DNA from: Schizochytrium sp. TIO01
Taxonomy: Eukaryota > Sar > Bigyra > Thraustochytrida > Thraustochytriidae
Assembly: GCA_004764695.1 (NCBI GenBank)
Contig: SMSO01000004.1
Coordinates: forward strand, 1,205,501-1,269,500
Reading direction: 5' to 3'
DNA length: 64,000 bases
The notes below the pieces were generated by a model, which was not told the origin of the DNA, did no database searches, and saw only the letters and a program-made list of their open reading frames with translations. Positions 1 to 11,574 of this stretch are shown here, one piece after another. Numbering within the stretch: position 1 is the first letter of the stretch; every line of letters starts with the position of its first letter. Position numbers and translations under genes: made by a program.

Positions 1-3000
1 TTTTGAAATTAAAATTAAATTTTAATTAATTAATTAATTTATTGTTGTGATAATCATTCAAGTCATTCTATGTAACAAATGAATGAAATACACTGGCCTG
101 TATATGGATTAAAAGAAATGCTTATGCGCCATCGGCTCCTCCTCGGAGAAACGCTGCTTTAGACTTGTTAGTTTTGTATTTTCCCTCCTCATGAGTTTAC
201 CCGAGGAAGACCTGGGCGAAATGTCCCTCGAACAAAGTCATAGACCCAGAAGCCCAGGTTCTTGCTGTTTGCTTTTGGACCAAGGATTAAACGCAAAGAA
301 CGCCCCCTGGAATGTAAACCTTTGCCGAAACCTTTGCCAAGTCGGGTTGGCTTCACGTCGTACGAAATTCGAAATAGAGCCCAAACCTAGAGCTTACTCA
401 TTTTGTAAAGTTCCTCGGCGTTTCGTTGGTTGATTGATTAGGGTGCAATCTTCGTGGCAATCAGCGCAATCTGCGCGAATGACACTCAAATCACACTCAT
501 AATAATCGTCAAAGTACCAAGTGATTTTTTGCTTTCCCAAGATAGGAATACGAGCTTACTTAGGCAGCTCTGGAGCCGGGCTCCTTTTGCGGCTCGACTT
601 GAAGCACGTCATAATATCTTGACCTAACACCTGCGCGTACAGAGAAGCTTTCCTAGTTGGTGCTTCCTGCTCTCTGTCCACGGGTATCTTATGTCTTGTG
701 ATTCTGTCAAGAAGTTCGTGAACCCATACTCTGCTAGGTGTGCACTGTACCTCACGTTATGCTAACTCAATCAAGTTGTGCTGCAAAATATAGTTCAACG
801 ACGGTGAAAATGTTATTCTTAAAAGCTCGAACGACTGGTACGTATTTATCTACCTGGTCGTGTCACAGGCACACTTCCTATAGCCTATCTCTGGCTCAAG
901 GCAAACCAGAACATGTGAGAGATGACAAAACTGGAATTGAATTATTCCCAGCCAGGATGAGCTGCACAGGAGTCCACATGCAGATTTACATTATGTAGAA
1001 TTCAGGTTTGTAAGCGTTTACTGAGGTTTACCTTCGAACCATACTGTTCATAACTAGTGCCCTGCGACTCGACAATGATCCAAAACCCACACGACTAAAA
1101 TAGAGTTTCATTGACTAGGTAGGCAGCTATAACTTTTGTGCGAGAGTGATTTTGATGGAATGCAAGTTCTTTGCTTTAGGCAGTACGTAGACTTGCTGCT
1201 TAACACATTTTTTCACGGTAAATTCCTATTTTAAAGAGCATAAACGTGAATAGAAGCGAACATCTTAACGCCATCTGCCGATGCGCAAGTTCTTACCAAT
1301 TCATCCAAAACTTGATATTCCACAATTTCTATCAAAGTGCATTCTTATGATACTTCTCTAATGCTGCAAAATTAATTTCCCCTAAGCCATTGAGTTAATT
1401 ACCAAATCCCGTCATTTTTCCTTCACGGCGATAACAGAGCTCCAACAAATCCAGAACCCAAAACAATCTGTATAACGCTTTTGATTTCCAAGTTCAAGAG
1501 TTGCCAAGGTTCCCTAGGTACACTTTTTCTTGAGCGTATGTATGCATCTCTCGCAGCTATTTCCAAGATCATTCGCAGACATTCATAACCCAAACCTATT
1601 CGAAGCCGTCCGTCTCCATTATCAGCTACGAAGACCAAGGTTGCTAGAAACTACCTACTACAACTAGAAAAACGAAGTCAGCTCATTTTTGTTCTTACCC
1701 CTACGTAGGTACCTATTATTTCGTTGGTCATTCATTAGAAACAGCTCCTCCAGAGGTTCAACAGTATTAGGTAATGAGCAGTCTAAGTACAAGCTTGCAA
1801 ATTAAATGAAGGGCTCAATAAATTGGGAAAGCAGACCAAGGGGATGGTTGCTGTGAGGGATCTTCGCAATACTAGTCCTGTGTAACGTACAACGCTACGG
1901 GTAATTTGAGGCGAAGAAGGAGTGAATCAGCTTCCTCAGTCTAGGAAACGAATAATTCAACCTAGGAAACAAATCATCCCAAAGGGGGCTTTCTTTCATA
2001 CAAGTTTACCTCAACGTGACTATTAGGGGTTATGGGTATATTATATTAATGACACGGTAGGAAAAAAGATCACCTTTGATTCTTGTGAAAAGAAAGAAAC
2101 CATCAATTATAGTGCGCAGAAGCGGCAAAAGGGTAGATCGAAGAGTGCAATTGCAATGTGCTTATTATAGTTAGATACAAACTTAACAATATGAATGCCG
2201 TCTCACACGGCCAAGGAAAACGATCTCAGCAGCAGCCTGCAGTAGTATAAATCAGCCAGCAGCAAAAACAGGGTTGGGCTAACTCTCAGGTTGCCAAGGG
2301 CACCTTCTCTGCCTCTTGATCGTTATGCAGCTTCTGACGAAATCTTTGCGACCTGAGCCCGAGCTCGAAGTAAGTTATGGTCCAAAGAAACGAGTTGATC
2401 TGAACAAAACCAAATAGATAGATAGATACCCATTTTTTTCATTAACAAATTAAGATAAAAGCGGCTGACTTTCTATACAAGGTAGTATTTCCACCTATAC
2501 TACACTCTAAACGAGAGTGTACTATAGAGAATAGGTATAAGTCACAGTAAATTATACCATTAAAAGTCGATTTCGAATTCAAATCGTCGCCATCATCCGA
2601 GTTCACACAGCGCCAGCTGGCCGCGCAGAACCTCTTCGTAGAGGCCCATTGCTCCCTCTCGCGGCCTGGAGGACGTCGGGAGGAGCGCTAGATACTACAC
2701 ACTCCGGCCTCTCGCTGAGGGTGGCCTCACGGAGGCAGACTTTTGTTGCGCGGTGGCATCAGTCGAGCTAGCGTCGTGCCTGCGTCTCTGACGACTTGGG
2801 TATCTATTTCTCTATATACTTTCTATATCCATCGGTCAATCTTTATCAATCTGTATCTATCGGGGAGATTCAGAACATATAGACAGAATATTCGCACGAG
2901 AGAACTCTTGTCTAGAACGCTGCTGCAAAGAAATATTTGACTTGATTTGAATCGAGACGGCCTCCCGGTGATTCTTCATTCATCTTGAAGTTACGAACGA

Positions 3001-3183
3001 TATTTACTCGTGTTACTTTTGACCACGAATAAATCAACTTCACCTTCTAGGTTCTCCTTGCTCCAGTGATAGCCACGACAGAACTGTATCCTGGGAAGAG
3101 CTTTCAGTCTGTGCAATATCCAACTTTTGAGGTCATCGCAAGGCTGCAGGCAACAAAAGTCTTGACCGAGAAAATTTCCAACC
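1..3183. other. Intergenic region, no supported gene
   Basis: All open frames here are short and look like chance, and several begin at non-ATG codons. The stretch is AT-leaning with one GC-rich patch at about 2580-2780, just upstream of the ARF-GEF gene. I see no tRNA or rRNA signature in it. The last few hundred bases presumably contain the promoter and 5' UTR of the gene starting at 3184; I recognise no TATA-like element close to that start. Confidence 0.6.
2495..2527. repeat. Imperfect inverted repeat (hairpin)
   Basis: The arms 2495-2507 and 2515-2527 are reverse complements with a single mismatch (12 of 13 pairs) around a 7-base loop. The hairpin lies about 660 bases upstream of the ARF-GEF start codon. 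It could be a small foldback element remnant or an RNA structure; nothing in the sequence decides this. Confidence 0.6.
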
Positions 3184-6100
3184 ATGCGCGATCTTCTGGA
3201 GAGCACCTTGAAACGGCTTGTAAAAGATGCAGGTCGCAAACAAGTTGAACTGAAGGATGCAAGTACTGCTGCTCTGGAGCGCCTAGAGGCAGTTTCTGAC
3301 GATGCTTTGGAGGCTGAAGACTCTCCCGCAGATGCCTACCTTAAGCCGCTACTTATGGCGCTCTCATCCCCACAGCCCAAAACAATAGTTGCATCTCTGG
3401 ACTGTTTTCAAAAACTTATGTCCTATGGGTTTTTGCAGGGGCAAACGAAAGCCTCAGATGCAGGCTTACAATTTGAAGACCCTGAAGCTACTGTCATGGA
3501 TGTCGTAGTAAGGTCAATATGTGCCTGTGAAGACACTGACGGTCGCGGTGGTGTGGCAGATGACTCTGTGCAACTTCAGGTCATCAAAGCTTTGCTTACG
3601 GCGGTGACAAGTGCTGGTTGCGGTGTGCACGAAACTTCGCTTCTTAACTCAGTCCGTGCTTGCTACCACATCCATTTGTATTCCCGTAACCCGGTGAACA
3701 AAACCACTGCAAAGGCCACCTTAACTCAAATGATGAGCGCCATCTTTCAGCAAATGGAGGTTGCAGATGCTAAAATCTCTCATAAAGAGGAGACTCAGCA
3801 AGAGTCGACGAACGCCGATAATGAACCTAATACGTCTAGCACTGCTGAGGACGAGGATGAAGCCGCGGATGACCAAGATGATGATGATGACCAAGACGAT
3901 GACCAACATGATAACCTTCAGAAGTCAACAGCAGCATCGGAAGAGACATCAGCACCAGGCGAATCAGAAGCTGCAGCCGCAAAGGAAGCAGAAAAAAAGG
4001 TCGCTGAGTCCTTAGAAACCAAGGGCGCTGAAGAGGCTGTGCAAGAATGTGTTCATGACTTTGACGAATGTATGTATCCTGGAGTATCTAGCCAGCTTGG
4101 ACTGGAAGACATGGTGGTTTATACGCCGAGGTCACCACGTGATCTCATGCCTACAGCTGCCGCGACAACAGAGGATGAAGGACCGGTCCCAGTGAGCGTT
4201 TTGGAGGAGGCCAAAGAAGAGCAGAAAAAGCCAAAACAAAAGAAGAAACAGGCAACAAAGTCTGTCACACCATTCAAGTCTATTCAACACAAGGACGCAT
4301 ACTTACTCTTCCGTGCTCTTTGCAAACTGTCAATGAAGAATCAGAGCCTTATCGACGGTTCAGGAGAAGACTATACCCCGGATCCTATTGCTCTGCGATC
4401 CAAAATTCTCTCGCTAGACCTTGTTTTGAACATCCTTGAGTCAAGTGGACCTGCGTTCCGGAACAACAAGGACTTTGTGTACGCTATCAAGACCTATTTG
4501 ACTAGTTCACTCGTAAAGAACTCGGTTTCTAGCAATACACAAGTTGTTGGCTTGTCACTGCGCATTTTTGTGGCACTTCAAGCGCGCTTTTCGGAGCACC
4601 TGAAGGAAGAAATCGAACTCGTCATTTCCAAGATTTTTCTTCCTCTCCTGGAGTCGTCAAACTCTCCGCACGAACACAAAGTTCTTGTTCTCGAAGTTTT
4701 TGCTCAAATCGCCAAGGATGTTGAAACCTTAGTTAGCATCTTCCTCAATTACGATTGTGATTGGGATAGCATCGACCTCTACTCGCGAATTGTCAAGGTT
4801 CTTTCGAAGCTTGCTTCAGGAACCCGTCCTTCGGGTGCTACAGGGACTCTCTCACAGGAAGATCAGCAAAAGGTCGCCCTTCACGAGATGTCTTTAGTAT
4901 CAATCGTTTCTATTCTCGAGTCACTGGCTGAATTCACGCATGTGCAAGAGAACCTTCCGGGTAATAGGCGAATGAGTGTGGTAGAAAATAGCCATGACGA
5001 GAATGGGGATGGGCCTTACACCACAGATGTGGAACCTGTGACACCTATGTCTCCACCGACAGTTGACCTGAACAATACAGGTGAATACGATGATGACACA
5101 AACACAGGCAACGAGATGGGCTTATCTGCCATGTCCCGTCAGGGATCTATTGGAGGACCCGGCCGAGGCAGTGTCGGGGAGGACTCTGCTCCTCTTTTAT
5201 CAAACTTGCTTGGTAATCAAGATATGCGTAGGCTCAAGGTAGATTCCTTCCAACAGAAACAGAAGTACCGCCGTGATATTGAGAGTGCAGCATCAAAGTT
5301 CCTTATCAAGCCCAAACGAGGCATTGAGTTTCTTATTAAAGAAGGCTACATTGACCGTACTCCTGAGGATGTGGCAACTGCGCTCTTGCAATTCCAAGAT
5401 GTCTTTTCAAAGACAAAGATTGGAGAGTACCTTGGTGAGGACGACGATTTCAACGTCCAGACACTCTATTGCTATGTCGATGAGCTTGACTTTACGGACA
5501 CAGTAATTGATAACGCTTTGCGTTCCTTCCTAGCTGGTTTCCGTCTTCCTGGTGAGGCCCAAAAGATCGATCGCATTATTGAAAAATTTGCCGCGCGATA
5601 CTTTGAAACCAACCCAGAGAGTTTCCCAAGTGCTGATACTGCTTATGTCCTTGCTTTTGCCATTATTATGCTGCACACTGATTTACACAACCCAAACATT
5701 CCTGTGGAAAAGAAAATGACCGGCCAAGGCTTTATTGCAATGAATGGAGGTATTGCTGGTGGTCGCGACTTGGATCCTGATTTTCTCTTGGGTATTTATG
5801 AGCGCATCAAGACCCAAGAAATCTCCCTAAAGGAAGATGATGGTGATCGCGAGCGCGAGCGGCAGCGCAGTAAGGGTGGTCTTGCTGCGGCCGCATCGAT
5901 GGGATTCTTTGGCAACAGCCGAGAAGCTGTTTCCCGACGTCGTCGTGCAGCCTTTTCCAAGGAGCGCCAAGAGATGCTTGAATCTGCAACGCTCTTATTG
6001 CCTGCATCACGTGGACAACAAAACCAACAAAGCCAAACCACAAATGCAAAACCCGTCCAGCATACACCTACGGGTCGGCAGCCTCTCATGCGTGTTCGGT

Positions 6101-9100
6101 CTGCCGGCGCTATCCAGGCTGGCTTGAACCATGGCATCGGCGCTACAGCCACAACCCCAGCTGGCGAGGCATCAGAAGCTGCCAGCGAGACTAGCAGCCT
6201 TCATGCGGCCCAGGCCAATGGCCACAGCATGTCCGCGAAGGGTGACCCCGAGCATGACTCAGAAGACGGTAATGAAGCCTACTTCTATGACTCTAATGAT
6301 CATGTTCGCCCTATGTTTGCTGTAACGTGGGCCCCTTTCTGTGCGGTATTTTCTGTGAACATGCAAAACACATCTGAGTTCGTTATTGTGTATGCTTTGA
6401 TCAATGGTATGAAGGCTGCGCTACGCATTGCATGCCGCTTCAATATGGCTGATGAACGTCGCACTCTGTTTGATGCTTTAACAAAATTTACTCTTCTTAA
6501 CTCAACGCAAGAGATGAAGGCCAAACATATTGAATGTGTGCGCGCTTTGGTCGAAGTTGTACAGCTTGAAGGAAATTACCTGAGTTCTTCTTGGGAACCT
6601 GCACTTACGTGTTTTTCGCAGCTGTCTCGTCTCCAGCTTATTTATGCTGGTGCCACAGATGATCTCATATCTGATAATAAGACTAATACTACTAGTCCAG
6701 GCAATCGTCGCCGACTTTCTCTACGACGATCACAAACTCCAGGTCCTTCAGGAAACCATTCTGCACACAACACCCACTACCCGAGCAATTCAGGTGGAGC
6801 TGGAAGCGGCGAAGGTGGAATTTTTTCTTACTTCCAATCTGCTCCGTCGCCCGAGGAGCAAGCAAGAATGACTGACGAAGATAATGCGATGCGCGTCATC
6901 AAGGCGCTTGATATGATTCAAATTGACCGCATCTTTTTAGATTCAGTTAATTTGGGATCGAACGCTATCATTGATATGGTTGATGCGTTGTGCACAGTAT
7001 CTCGTATGGAATTGCAAATCAGCGAAGGAACTACTCTAGGCAAGTCTGCTTTAGATAACAAACCGCGCACCTTCTCTTTGCAGAAGATTGTTGAAGTGGC
7101 AGACTCCAACATGGATACCCGTCCGCGTTTTGTTTGGAGCAGAGTGTGGTCGATCCTTTCTGAGCACTTTACTTTCGCAGGTTGTCATAATGACGTACGC
7201 ATTTCTATGTATGCAATTGACTCCTTACGGCAGTTGACCGTGAAATTCCTCGAGAAAGATGAGTTGACTGGCTTCAGCTTCCAATTGCAATTCATGGCAC
7301 CTTTCGAGCAAATGATTGCACGGTCTAGCAGTGTTGAGTTACGTGATCTGGTTCTGCGTTGCTCCGAAAACATCATTCTCTCACGCAGCAAGCACATTAA
7401 ATCTGGTTGGCGGGTCCTTCTAAATGTTCTCACTGTAGGAGGTCATGATCCTACAAGTGAGGTGCATTCTCTTGCCTTCTCTATTCTTAACCGTCTTGTA
7501 AAGGAGCATGTAGATGCTCTTGATGCTCATTTCCCAGAGCTTGTCAAGTGCCTCCATTCATTTGCATCTAACCTATCCAACAACGACGGTGGTCTGGCTA
7601 GTAAAGCAATCGACTTGTTGGAGCAAGCCTTTCATAAGGTTCTTTCTGCGCCCAAAGCAACATTTTCGGATGAACGCCAGGGTGATCGCGAGCGCGTAGG
7701 TCGCCTATGGTCTCTTGTTCGAAGTTTTTCAATGCTTATGGGCGATGCCCGACTTCCTGTACGTCACCGTGCGATGGATATTTTGTTTAAAGAACTTAGC
7801 GACCACGCAACGCGAATTTCCCCTGCAGTATGGAGTATCCTATTGCGACATGTTGTGCTTGAATTATTTGGTGACCTGCGAGATAGTCTGCAACCGTTTT
7901 CAGCTCGGTCTGTGGAACGTATTCAGAAAGCACGTCTTGCTTTTCTCCACAAAGCCAAAGACGCAGACGCTGACCTCTTAAAAATCTTGCAGTCACTTCT
8001 AAAACCAGAAGTTCGCCCTATCTATCCGAAGGTTCTCCTTGAGCAAGGGAGCCAGCCTTTGGAAACCACATTGGGTAAGATTCTCTCGCAATTTACAAGC
8101 CTCCTTTCCAAGTTCCTCGATGGATCTATTATAGATGACCGAAATGAAAAAGAAGAACTCGAGAGTCCCGAGTGGACTGAAAGCTCCAAGGCGATGGTTC
8201 AAGGCCTTGTCCTGGAAGATTTGCTTACATTGTGTGAACGGCTAGCGCTGACAGATTCAAAGCAGGTTGCTCAAGTTGGTATCTCTATTCTCGCCAAGTT
8301 CCTTTCTCAATCTGGTAGGTACTTGGGAGCCACACAGTGGGATCTAATCACTGAATGTATTCATAACATCATGCTCGAGTCAACGCCCTTTTATTTGATT
8401 GAATCTAAAACACGACGCTGGCTAAAGCTAGATGATGAGGCGAATAACTCAAGCCCCAAGTCGAACGGCGAGGCAAAATCTCCCGGTTCATTTTCTAGGA
8501 AGTCAGTTCGTTCTGAGGATGAGATCGAGTCTCGCAGCGGTGAGCCTAATACTGCTGAGTCTGATGTTGTGGATAAGAGGGGGGTGCACTTTAAGTTCCA
8601 CGAACCTCGCCCAGGTGATTTGCTACCCTTCAACATCGGCACGACATTTACAATGTGTGCTGTTCAGCTTTCTCTGCTTGAAGTTCTCGGTCGGATTCTT
8701 CCTAACAACATTGGCTCGATGAGTGAAGGCAACTTGCTTCAGATGCTTGACTCAATCGAAGAGTCTATTTCTTTTTCAAATGAATTCAATGATGACCTTC
8801 AACTCCGTCAAGAGTTGCAGAAACGTGGATTCATGGCAGATGATGCCTCTTCCAATGTCCCGCCTTCTTTGCTGCGCCAGGAAACTCTTGCTTTAGGTAG
8901 ATACATTACACTTTTGTTCCGTTCGGATGGTGATGCAGAGAAAATCTCATTAAGTGCTGATGCTGTTTCAAGTATCTCAATGCGTCTTGAGAAAACTCTG
9001 CACACTCTATTCATGCACTACCTCTTTCAAGACCGTATGCGCACCGCAGAGCTCGAGCAGATGGATAACTCACTTGCTTCCCGAGACATATCTGTTCGCC

Positions 9101-9354
9101 GCCAGGCTCGCGGGGACTCCCTGACAAATTCAGATGCTGAAGTTGATATGCGTTACTTTACCCCTGTAGTTGCACAAAGTTTGCACGAAGTATTGCACTG
9201 GGATATCTCAAAGATGAAGCGTCAGCTCCCATGGTTATACCCCTTGTTGACAGCGCTCTTAGACTGTGGAAATCGTGAAGTACATGCTGCACTCCGCCAG
9301 ATCTTTGACCAGCAAATCTCCAAATTGTTAGGCCTTGATGCAAAAGAATCATAA
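3184..9354 (+). CDS. Sec7-domain ARF guanine nucleotide exchange factor, BIG type (large ARF-GEF)
   Basis: This 2056-residue protein should activate ARF GTPases by GDP/GTP exchange on trans-Golgi or endosomal membranes. The N-terminus resembles the DCB dimerisation domain (about residues 1-90). A strongly acidic linker follows at about 200-260, then a HUS domain at about 360-550 containing the HUS-box residues NYDCD. The Sec7 domain spans about 680-882 and keeps the glutamic finger in FRLPGEAQKIDR (E791) and the motif LHTDLHNP. After it, the HDS1-like stretch RPMFAVTWAPF and further helical HDS repeats reach the C-terminus. Length and domain order match animal, plant and fungal BIG/Sec7p proteins. 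The start is the first in-frame ATG, preceded by ACC. The gene is uninterrupted over 6.2 kb, so it has no introns. Brefeldin A sensitivity cannot be judged safely by eye. Confidence 0.95.
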   Translation: MRDLLESTLKRLVKDAGRKQVELKDASTAALERLEAVSDDALEAEDSPADAYLKPLLMALSSPQPKTIVASLDCFQKLMSYGFLQGQTKASDAGLQFEDPEATVMDVVVRSICACEDTDGRGGVADDSVQLQVIKALLTAVTSAGCGVHETSLLNSVRACYHIHLYSRNPVNKTTAKATLTQMMSAIFQQMEVADAKISHKEETQQESTNADNEPNTSSTAEDEDEAADDQDDDDDQDDDQHDNLQKSTAASEETSAPGESEAAAAKEAEKKVAESLETKGAEEAVQECVHDFDECMYPGVSSQLGLEDMVVYTPRSPRDLMPTAAATTEDEGPVPVSVLEEAKEEQKKPKQKKKQATKSVTPFKSIQHKDAYLLFRALCKLSMKNQSLIDGSGEDYTPDPIALRSKILSLDLVLNILESSGPAFRNNKDFVYAIKTYLTSSLVKNSVSSNTQVVGLSLRIFVALQARFSEHLKEEIELVISKIFLPLLESSNSPHEHKVLVLEVFAQIAKDVETLVSIFLNYDCDWDSIDLYSRIVKVLSKLASGTRPSGATGTLSQEDQQKVALHEMSLVSIVSILESLAEFTHVQENLPGNRRMSVVENSHDENGDGPYTTDVEPVTPMSPPTVDLNNTGEYDDDTNTGNEMGLSAMSRQGSIGGPGRGSVGEDSAPLLSNLLGNQDMRRLKVDSFQQKQKYRRDIESAASKFLIKPKRGIEFLIKEGYIDRTPEDVATALLQFQDVFSKTKIGEYLGEDDDFNVQTLYCYVDELDFTDTVIDNALRSFLAGFRLPGEAQKIDRIIEKFAARYFETNPESFPSADTAYVLAFAIIMLHTDLHNPNIPVEKKMTGQGFIAMNGGIAGGRDLDPDFLLGIYERIKTQEISLKEDDGDRERERQRSKGGLAAAASMGFFGNSREAVSRRRRAAFSKERQEMLESATLLLPASRGQQNQQSQTTNAKPVQHTPTGRQPLMRVRSAGAIQAGLNHGIGATATTPAGEASEAASETSSLHAAQANGHSMSAKGDPEHDSEDGNEAYFYDSNDHVRPMFAVTWAPFCAVFSVNMQNTSEFVIVYALINGMKAALRIACRFNMADERRTLFDALTKFTLLNSTQEMKAKHIECVRALVEVVQLEGNYLSSSWEPALTCFSQLSRLQLIYAGATDDLISDNKTNTTSPGNRRRLSLRRSQTPGPSGNHSAHNTHYPSNSGGAGSGEGGIFSYFQSAPSPEEQARMTDEDNAMRVIKALDMIQIDRIFLDSVNLGSNAIIDMVDALCTVSRMELQISEGTTLGKSALDNKPRTFSLQKIVEVADSNMDTRPRFVWSRVWSILSEHFTFAGCHNDVRISMYAIDSLRQLTVKFLEKDELTGFSFQLQFMAPFEQMIARSSSVELRDLVLRCSENIILSRSKHIKSGWRVLLNVLTVGGHDPTSEVHSLAFSILNRLVKEHVDALDAHFPELVKCLHSFASNLSNNDGGLASKAIDLLEQAFHKVLSAPKATFSDERQGDRERVGRLWSLVRSFSMLMGDARLPVRHRAMDILFKELSDHATRISPAVWSILLRHVVLELFGDLRDSLQPFSARSVERIQKARLAFLHKAKDADADLLKILQSLLKPEVRPIYPKVLLEQGSQPLETTLGKILSQFTSLLSKFLDGSIIDDRNEKEELESPEWTESSKAMVQGLVLEDLLTLCERLALTDSKQVAQVGISILAKFLSQSGRYLGATQWDLITECIHNIMLESTPFYLIESKTRRWLKLDDEANNSSPKSNGEAKSPGSFSRKSVRSEDEIESRSGEPNTAESDVVDKRGVHFKFHEPRPGDLLPFNIGTTFTMCAVQLSLLEVLGRILPNNIGSMSEGNLLQMLDSIEESISFSNEFNDDLQLRQELQKRGFMADDASSNVPPSLLRQETLALGRYITLLFRSDGDAEKISLSADAVSSISMRLEKTLHTLFMHYLFQDRMRTAELEQMDNSLASRDISVRRQARGDSLTNSDAEVDMRYFTPVVAQSLHEVLHWDISKMKRQLPWLYPLLTALLDCGNREVHAALRQIFDQQISKLLGLDAKES

Positions 9355-10053
9355 ACTGTCAATAAATCCTTCACTTCTTTCGCAACGCATCGTTGCCTCT
9401 CGTTTTTAGACTTACCAGAGAAGAACAAAAAGCATGATGATTAACATTTATTTCGCATAGCCTTACTTATCTACACGTCAACAGCTAGCAAAAGTGTCTC
9501 AAAGTATTTAACCAATCGTAGCATTTATGAACGTCAAGAAGCAAACTTAGAAGTTAATCAACACCCAACTTTGATTAAGAGTTTGGACCTCAACAGTTAA
9601 TAATAAATAAGCAAATAAAAAGATATCAAATAATCATGTACGCGACTCCATCTGGGTCAAATTTCTAATTAAAAATACAAGTTGGAATTTGAGACTGCCA
9701 TGATACTCATAGGCGGGGGAAATACTTTGGGGATGACAGAGAGCCGTATAAACATAAAACATAAAACATAAAATTCGCTACTGAATAAGCAAAGATTCCT
9801 AAATTGCGGTTCATCTTCCATTCTAGCTTTATAAAGGAATTCCCCATCTAGAGATAAGAGAAGCAGCCAAAATTTTGATAAGAAGGAGGAAGTATAGAGA
9901 TGAAATCAAACAATTTGAAATCACTAAGGTTACCCTTTGCTGGTCTTTTTCATTCTTCTGATCCCGAAAATTGAAAGACAACGGCGAGGGCTAGATGGTG
10001 CGAGAGTAAGCGCCGATGGAAATGGGCTTAAGATTTCGAAGATGCCCAATGGC
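9355..10053. other. Convergent intergenic region
   Basis: This separates the 3' ends of the ARF-GEF (+) and the RMDN-like gene (-). It is AT-rich and has no supported ORF. A short tandem repeat of ACATAAA units lies at about 9750-9772. Confidence 0.6.
9361..9366 (+). terminator. AATAAA polyadenylation signal of the ARF-GEF gene
   Basis: A canonical AATAAA hexamer begins only about six bases after the stop codon. That implies a very short 3' UTR, if it is used. Confidence 0.45.
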
Positions 10054-11574
10054 TTAGCCAAGCTCTGCCTCAAACTTCTTCGTTTTCGCGATAATTTCGT
10101 CGTACTCTGGGTTTGACTCTTCGCGCGGATATGAATACAGCTCCTGGATAGCGGCACGAGCTGCATCCTTATTTTTCAGCTTGTCTTGGCAGCGGGCAAT
10201 TTCAAAAAGTGACAATAAATCAGGATTCCGAAGCTTATGTGCACGTTGGAAGTAACTCAAGGCTTGCTCGAAAGTGGTTTTAGGAGGCTCTCGGCCAAAG
10301 ACAGCCTTAGCACCCATACGCTCAGCCCATGACAGCTTAGCAACTTCGAAACAGAACATACCGTACATAAAGTGAAGTGTAGGGTCATTGTCATTAAGTT
10401 CAATGGCGCGGAGCGTGTGTTTTTCAAAAGTAAATCCACCAATAATTTTCTCTTTGTTGCCTTGGTGGTTTGTCCATTCCTGGGCAATAAGTGCATAGTA
10501 TTTGTGAGTCTCAGAGCGATCCTCGAAGCGCTCAAGAAGGTCCTCGATGATGTCGAGCGCTCGCTTCAGTGTTGCAAGGCGTGTTGGGTCCGTGAGTCCA
10601 ATCTCAACCTTCATAATGTTCGCAACATAGTAGCCAGAGCGTGCCGCCCTCCATAGGACGTCATAACTCTGGAGCTGCACAGGCTTTTCCAGATAGTCCT
10701 GAACCCTAGACCATGCCTGGTTGTGTTGGTGCTCTGCGTCAAAATTATCAAGCTCTTCAACCAAAGCCTTATCGGCAGCAGCGGCAGCAGCAACCTCCTC
10801 TTCGGACAGACCTCCATCCTCACCTTCAGGGGCATACTTAGCCTCTACTTCGGCTTCAATAGCCTTAGTCATGAGTTTAAAATCAGTGTTATCGTCATTT
10901 GCATTAACAGCCTTACCCAAATGTTTGCACGCATCCTGGGCTGCTGTCTGAGCACTCTTGTATTCTTCTTGCAAGGTCACTTCATACGAAGCTGCCGTAG
11001 CGGCCATACCCAGCAGAGCTCCAAATAAAAGATTGCGAATTTGCATTCGTCGCATCCACGCAGCCAAAAGGCTGGCTACAAGAAGGGATCCGGCGGAGAT
11101 ACCAAGGGCCTGTCGAACTTTTTGCAGGACCGTATAGAGCTGCAAGAGCACCCTGGCTTTGAGGCGCTTCAGTAAGAACACGCGAGTTTTAGGCACAGAA
11201 AGTTTATTGGTTTTCTTTGCTGCAGGTCCTGGAATTCCGGGTAGATCCTGGACATCAAAGAAGTTACAGAGAAGATTACGGAGCTTCTCGTCGCCTCGAG
11301 CAACTTGAAGGGCCCGCATAAGTTCATTTGCAACTGCAGACCTCGCTTCGGTGTCAACAAGCATTCTTTTCAGTGCCGGGATTTGCATGGGTGCTTCTCC
11401 AGCAGCTAAAAGTTTGGCATTGAGCGCTGCAAGTTCATCTTGGCCCCTCCAAACTCCAAGCGTCGCAACTTCGTCCCCATCCTCGTGGACTTGCACAAAG
11501 AAGCTGATATACTCCGCAGCGCCTCGAGGCCTTACACGCTGCACCGACGGGATCTTGATCACCGTGGTAGACAT
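10054..11574 (-). CDS. RMDN/FAM82-family protein with N-terminal PX-like domain
   Basis: This 506-residue protein has a C-terminal half (about residues 290-500) that matches the regulator-of-microtubule-dynamics family. Recognisable parts are the TPR-like helices around ALSYFQRAHKLRNPD and the motif FMYGMFCFEVAKLSWAER. RMDN proteins sit on mitochondrial or ER membranes or microtubules. The N-terminus (about 1-115) looks like a divergent phosphoinositide-binding PX domain: beta strands, then WRGQDELAALNAKL, a proline-containing loop and paired helices. That assignment is weaker. One or two hydrophobic segments (about 155-200) would anchor it in a membrane. The ATG start is confirmed on the minus strand. 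A PX-plus-RMDN combination is not the usual animal architecture. Function beyond membrane-linked TPR scaffolding is inference. Confidence 0.75.
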   Translation of the reverse strand: MSTTVIKIPSVQRVRPRGAAEYISFFVQVHEDGDEVATLGVWRGQDELAALNAKLLAAGEAPMQIPALKRMLVDTEARSAVANELMRALQVARGDEKLRNLLCNFFDVQDLPGIPGPAAKKTNKLSVPKTRVFLLKRLKARVLLQLYTVLQKVRQALGISAGSLLVASLLAAWMRRMQIRNLLFGALLGMAATAASYEVTLQEEYKSAQTAAQDACKHLGKAVNANDDNTDFKLMTKAIEAEVEAKYAPEGEDGGLSEEEVAAAAAADKALVEELDNFDAEHQHNQAWSRVQDYLEKPVQLQSYDVLWRAARSGYYVANIMKVEIGLTDPTRLATLKRALDIIEDLLERFEDRSETHKYYALIAQEWTNHQGNKEKIIGGFTFEKHTLRAIELNDNDPTLHFMYGMFCFEVAKLSWAERMGAKAVFGREPPKTTFEQALSYFQRAHKLRNPDLLSLFEIARCQDKLKNKDAARAAIQELYSYPREESNPEYDEIIAKTKKFEAELG

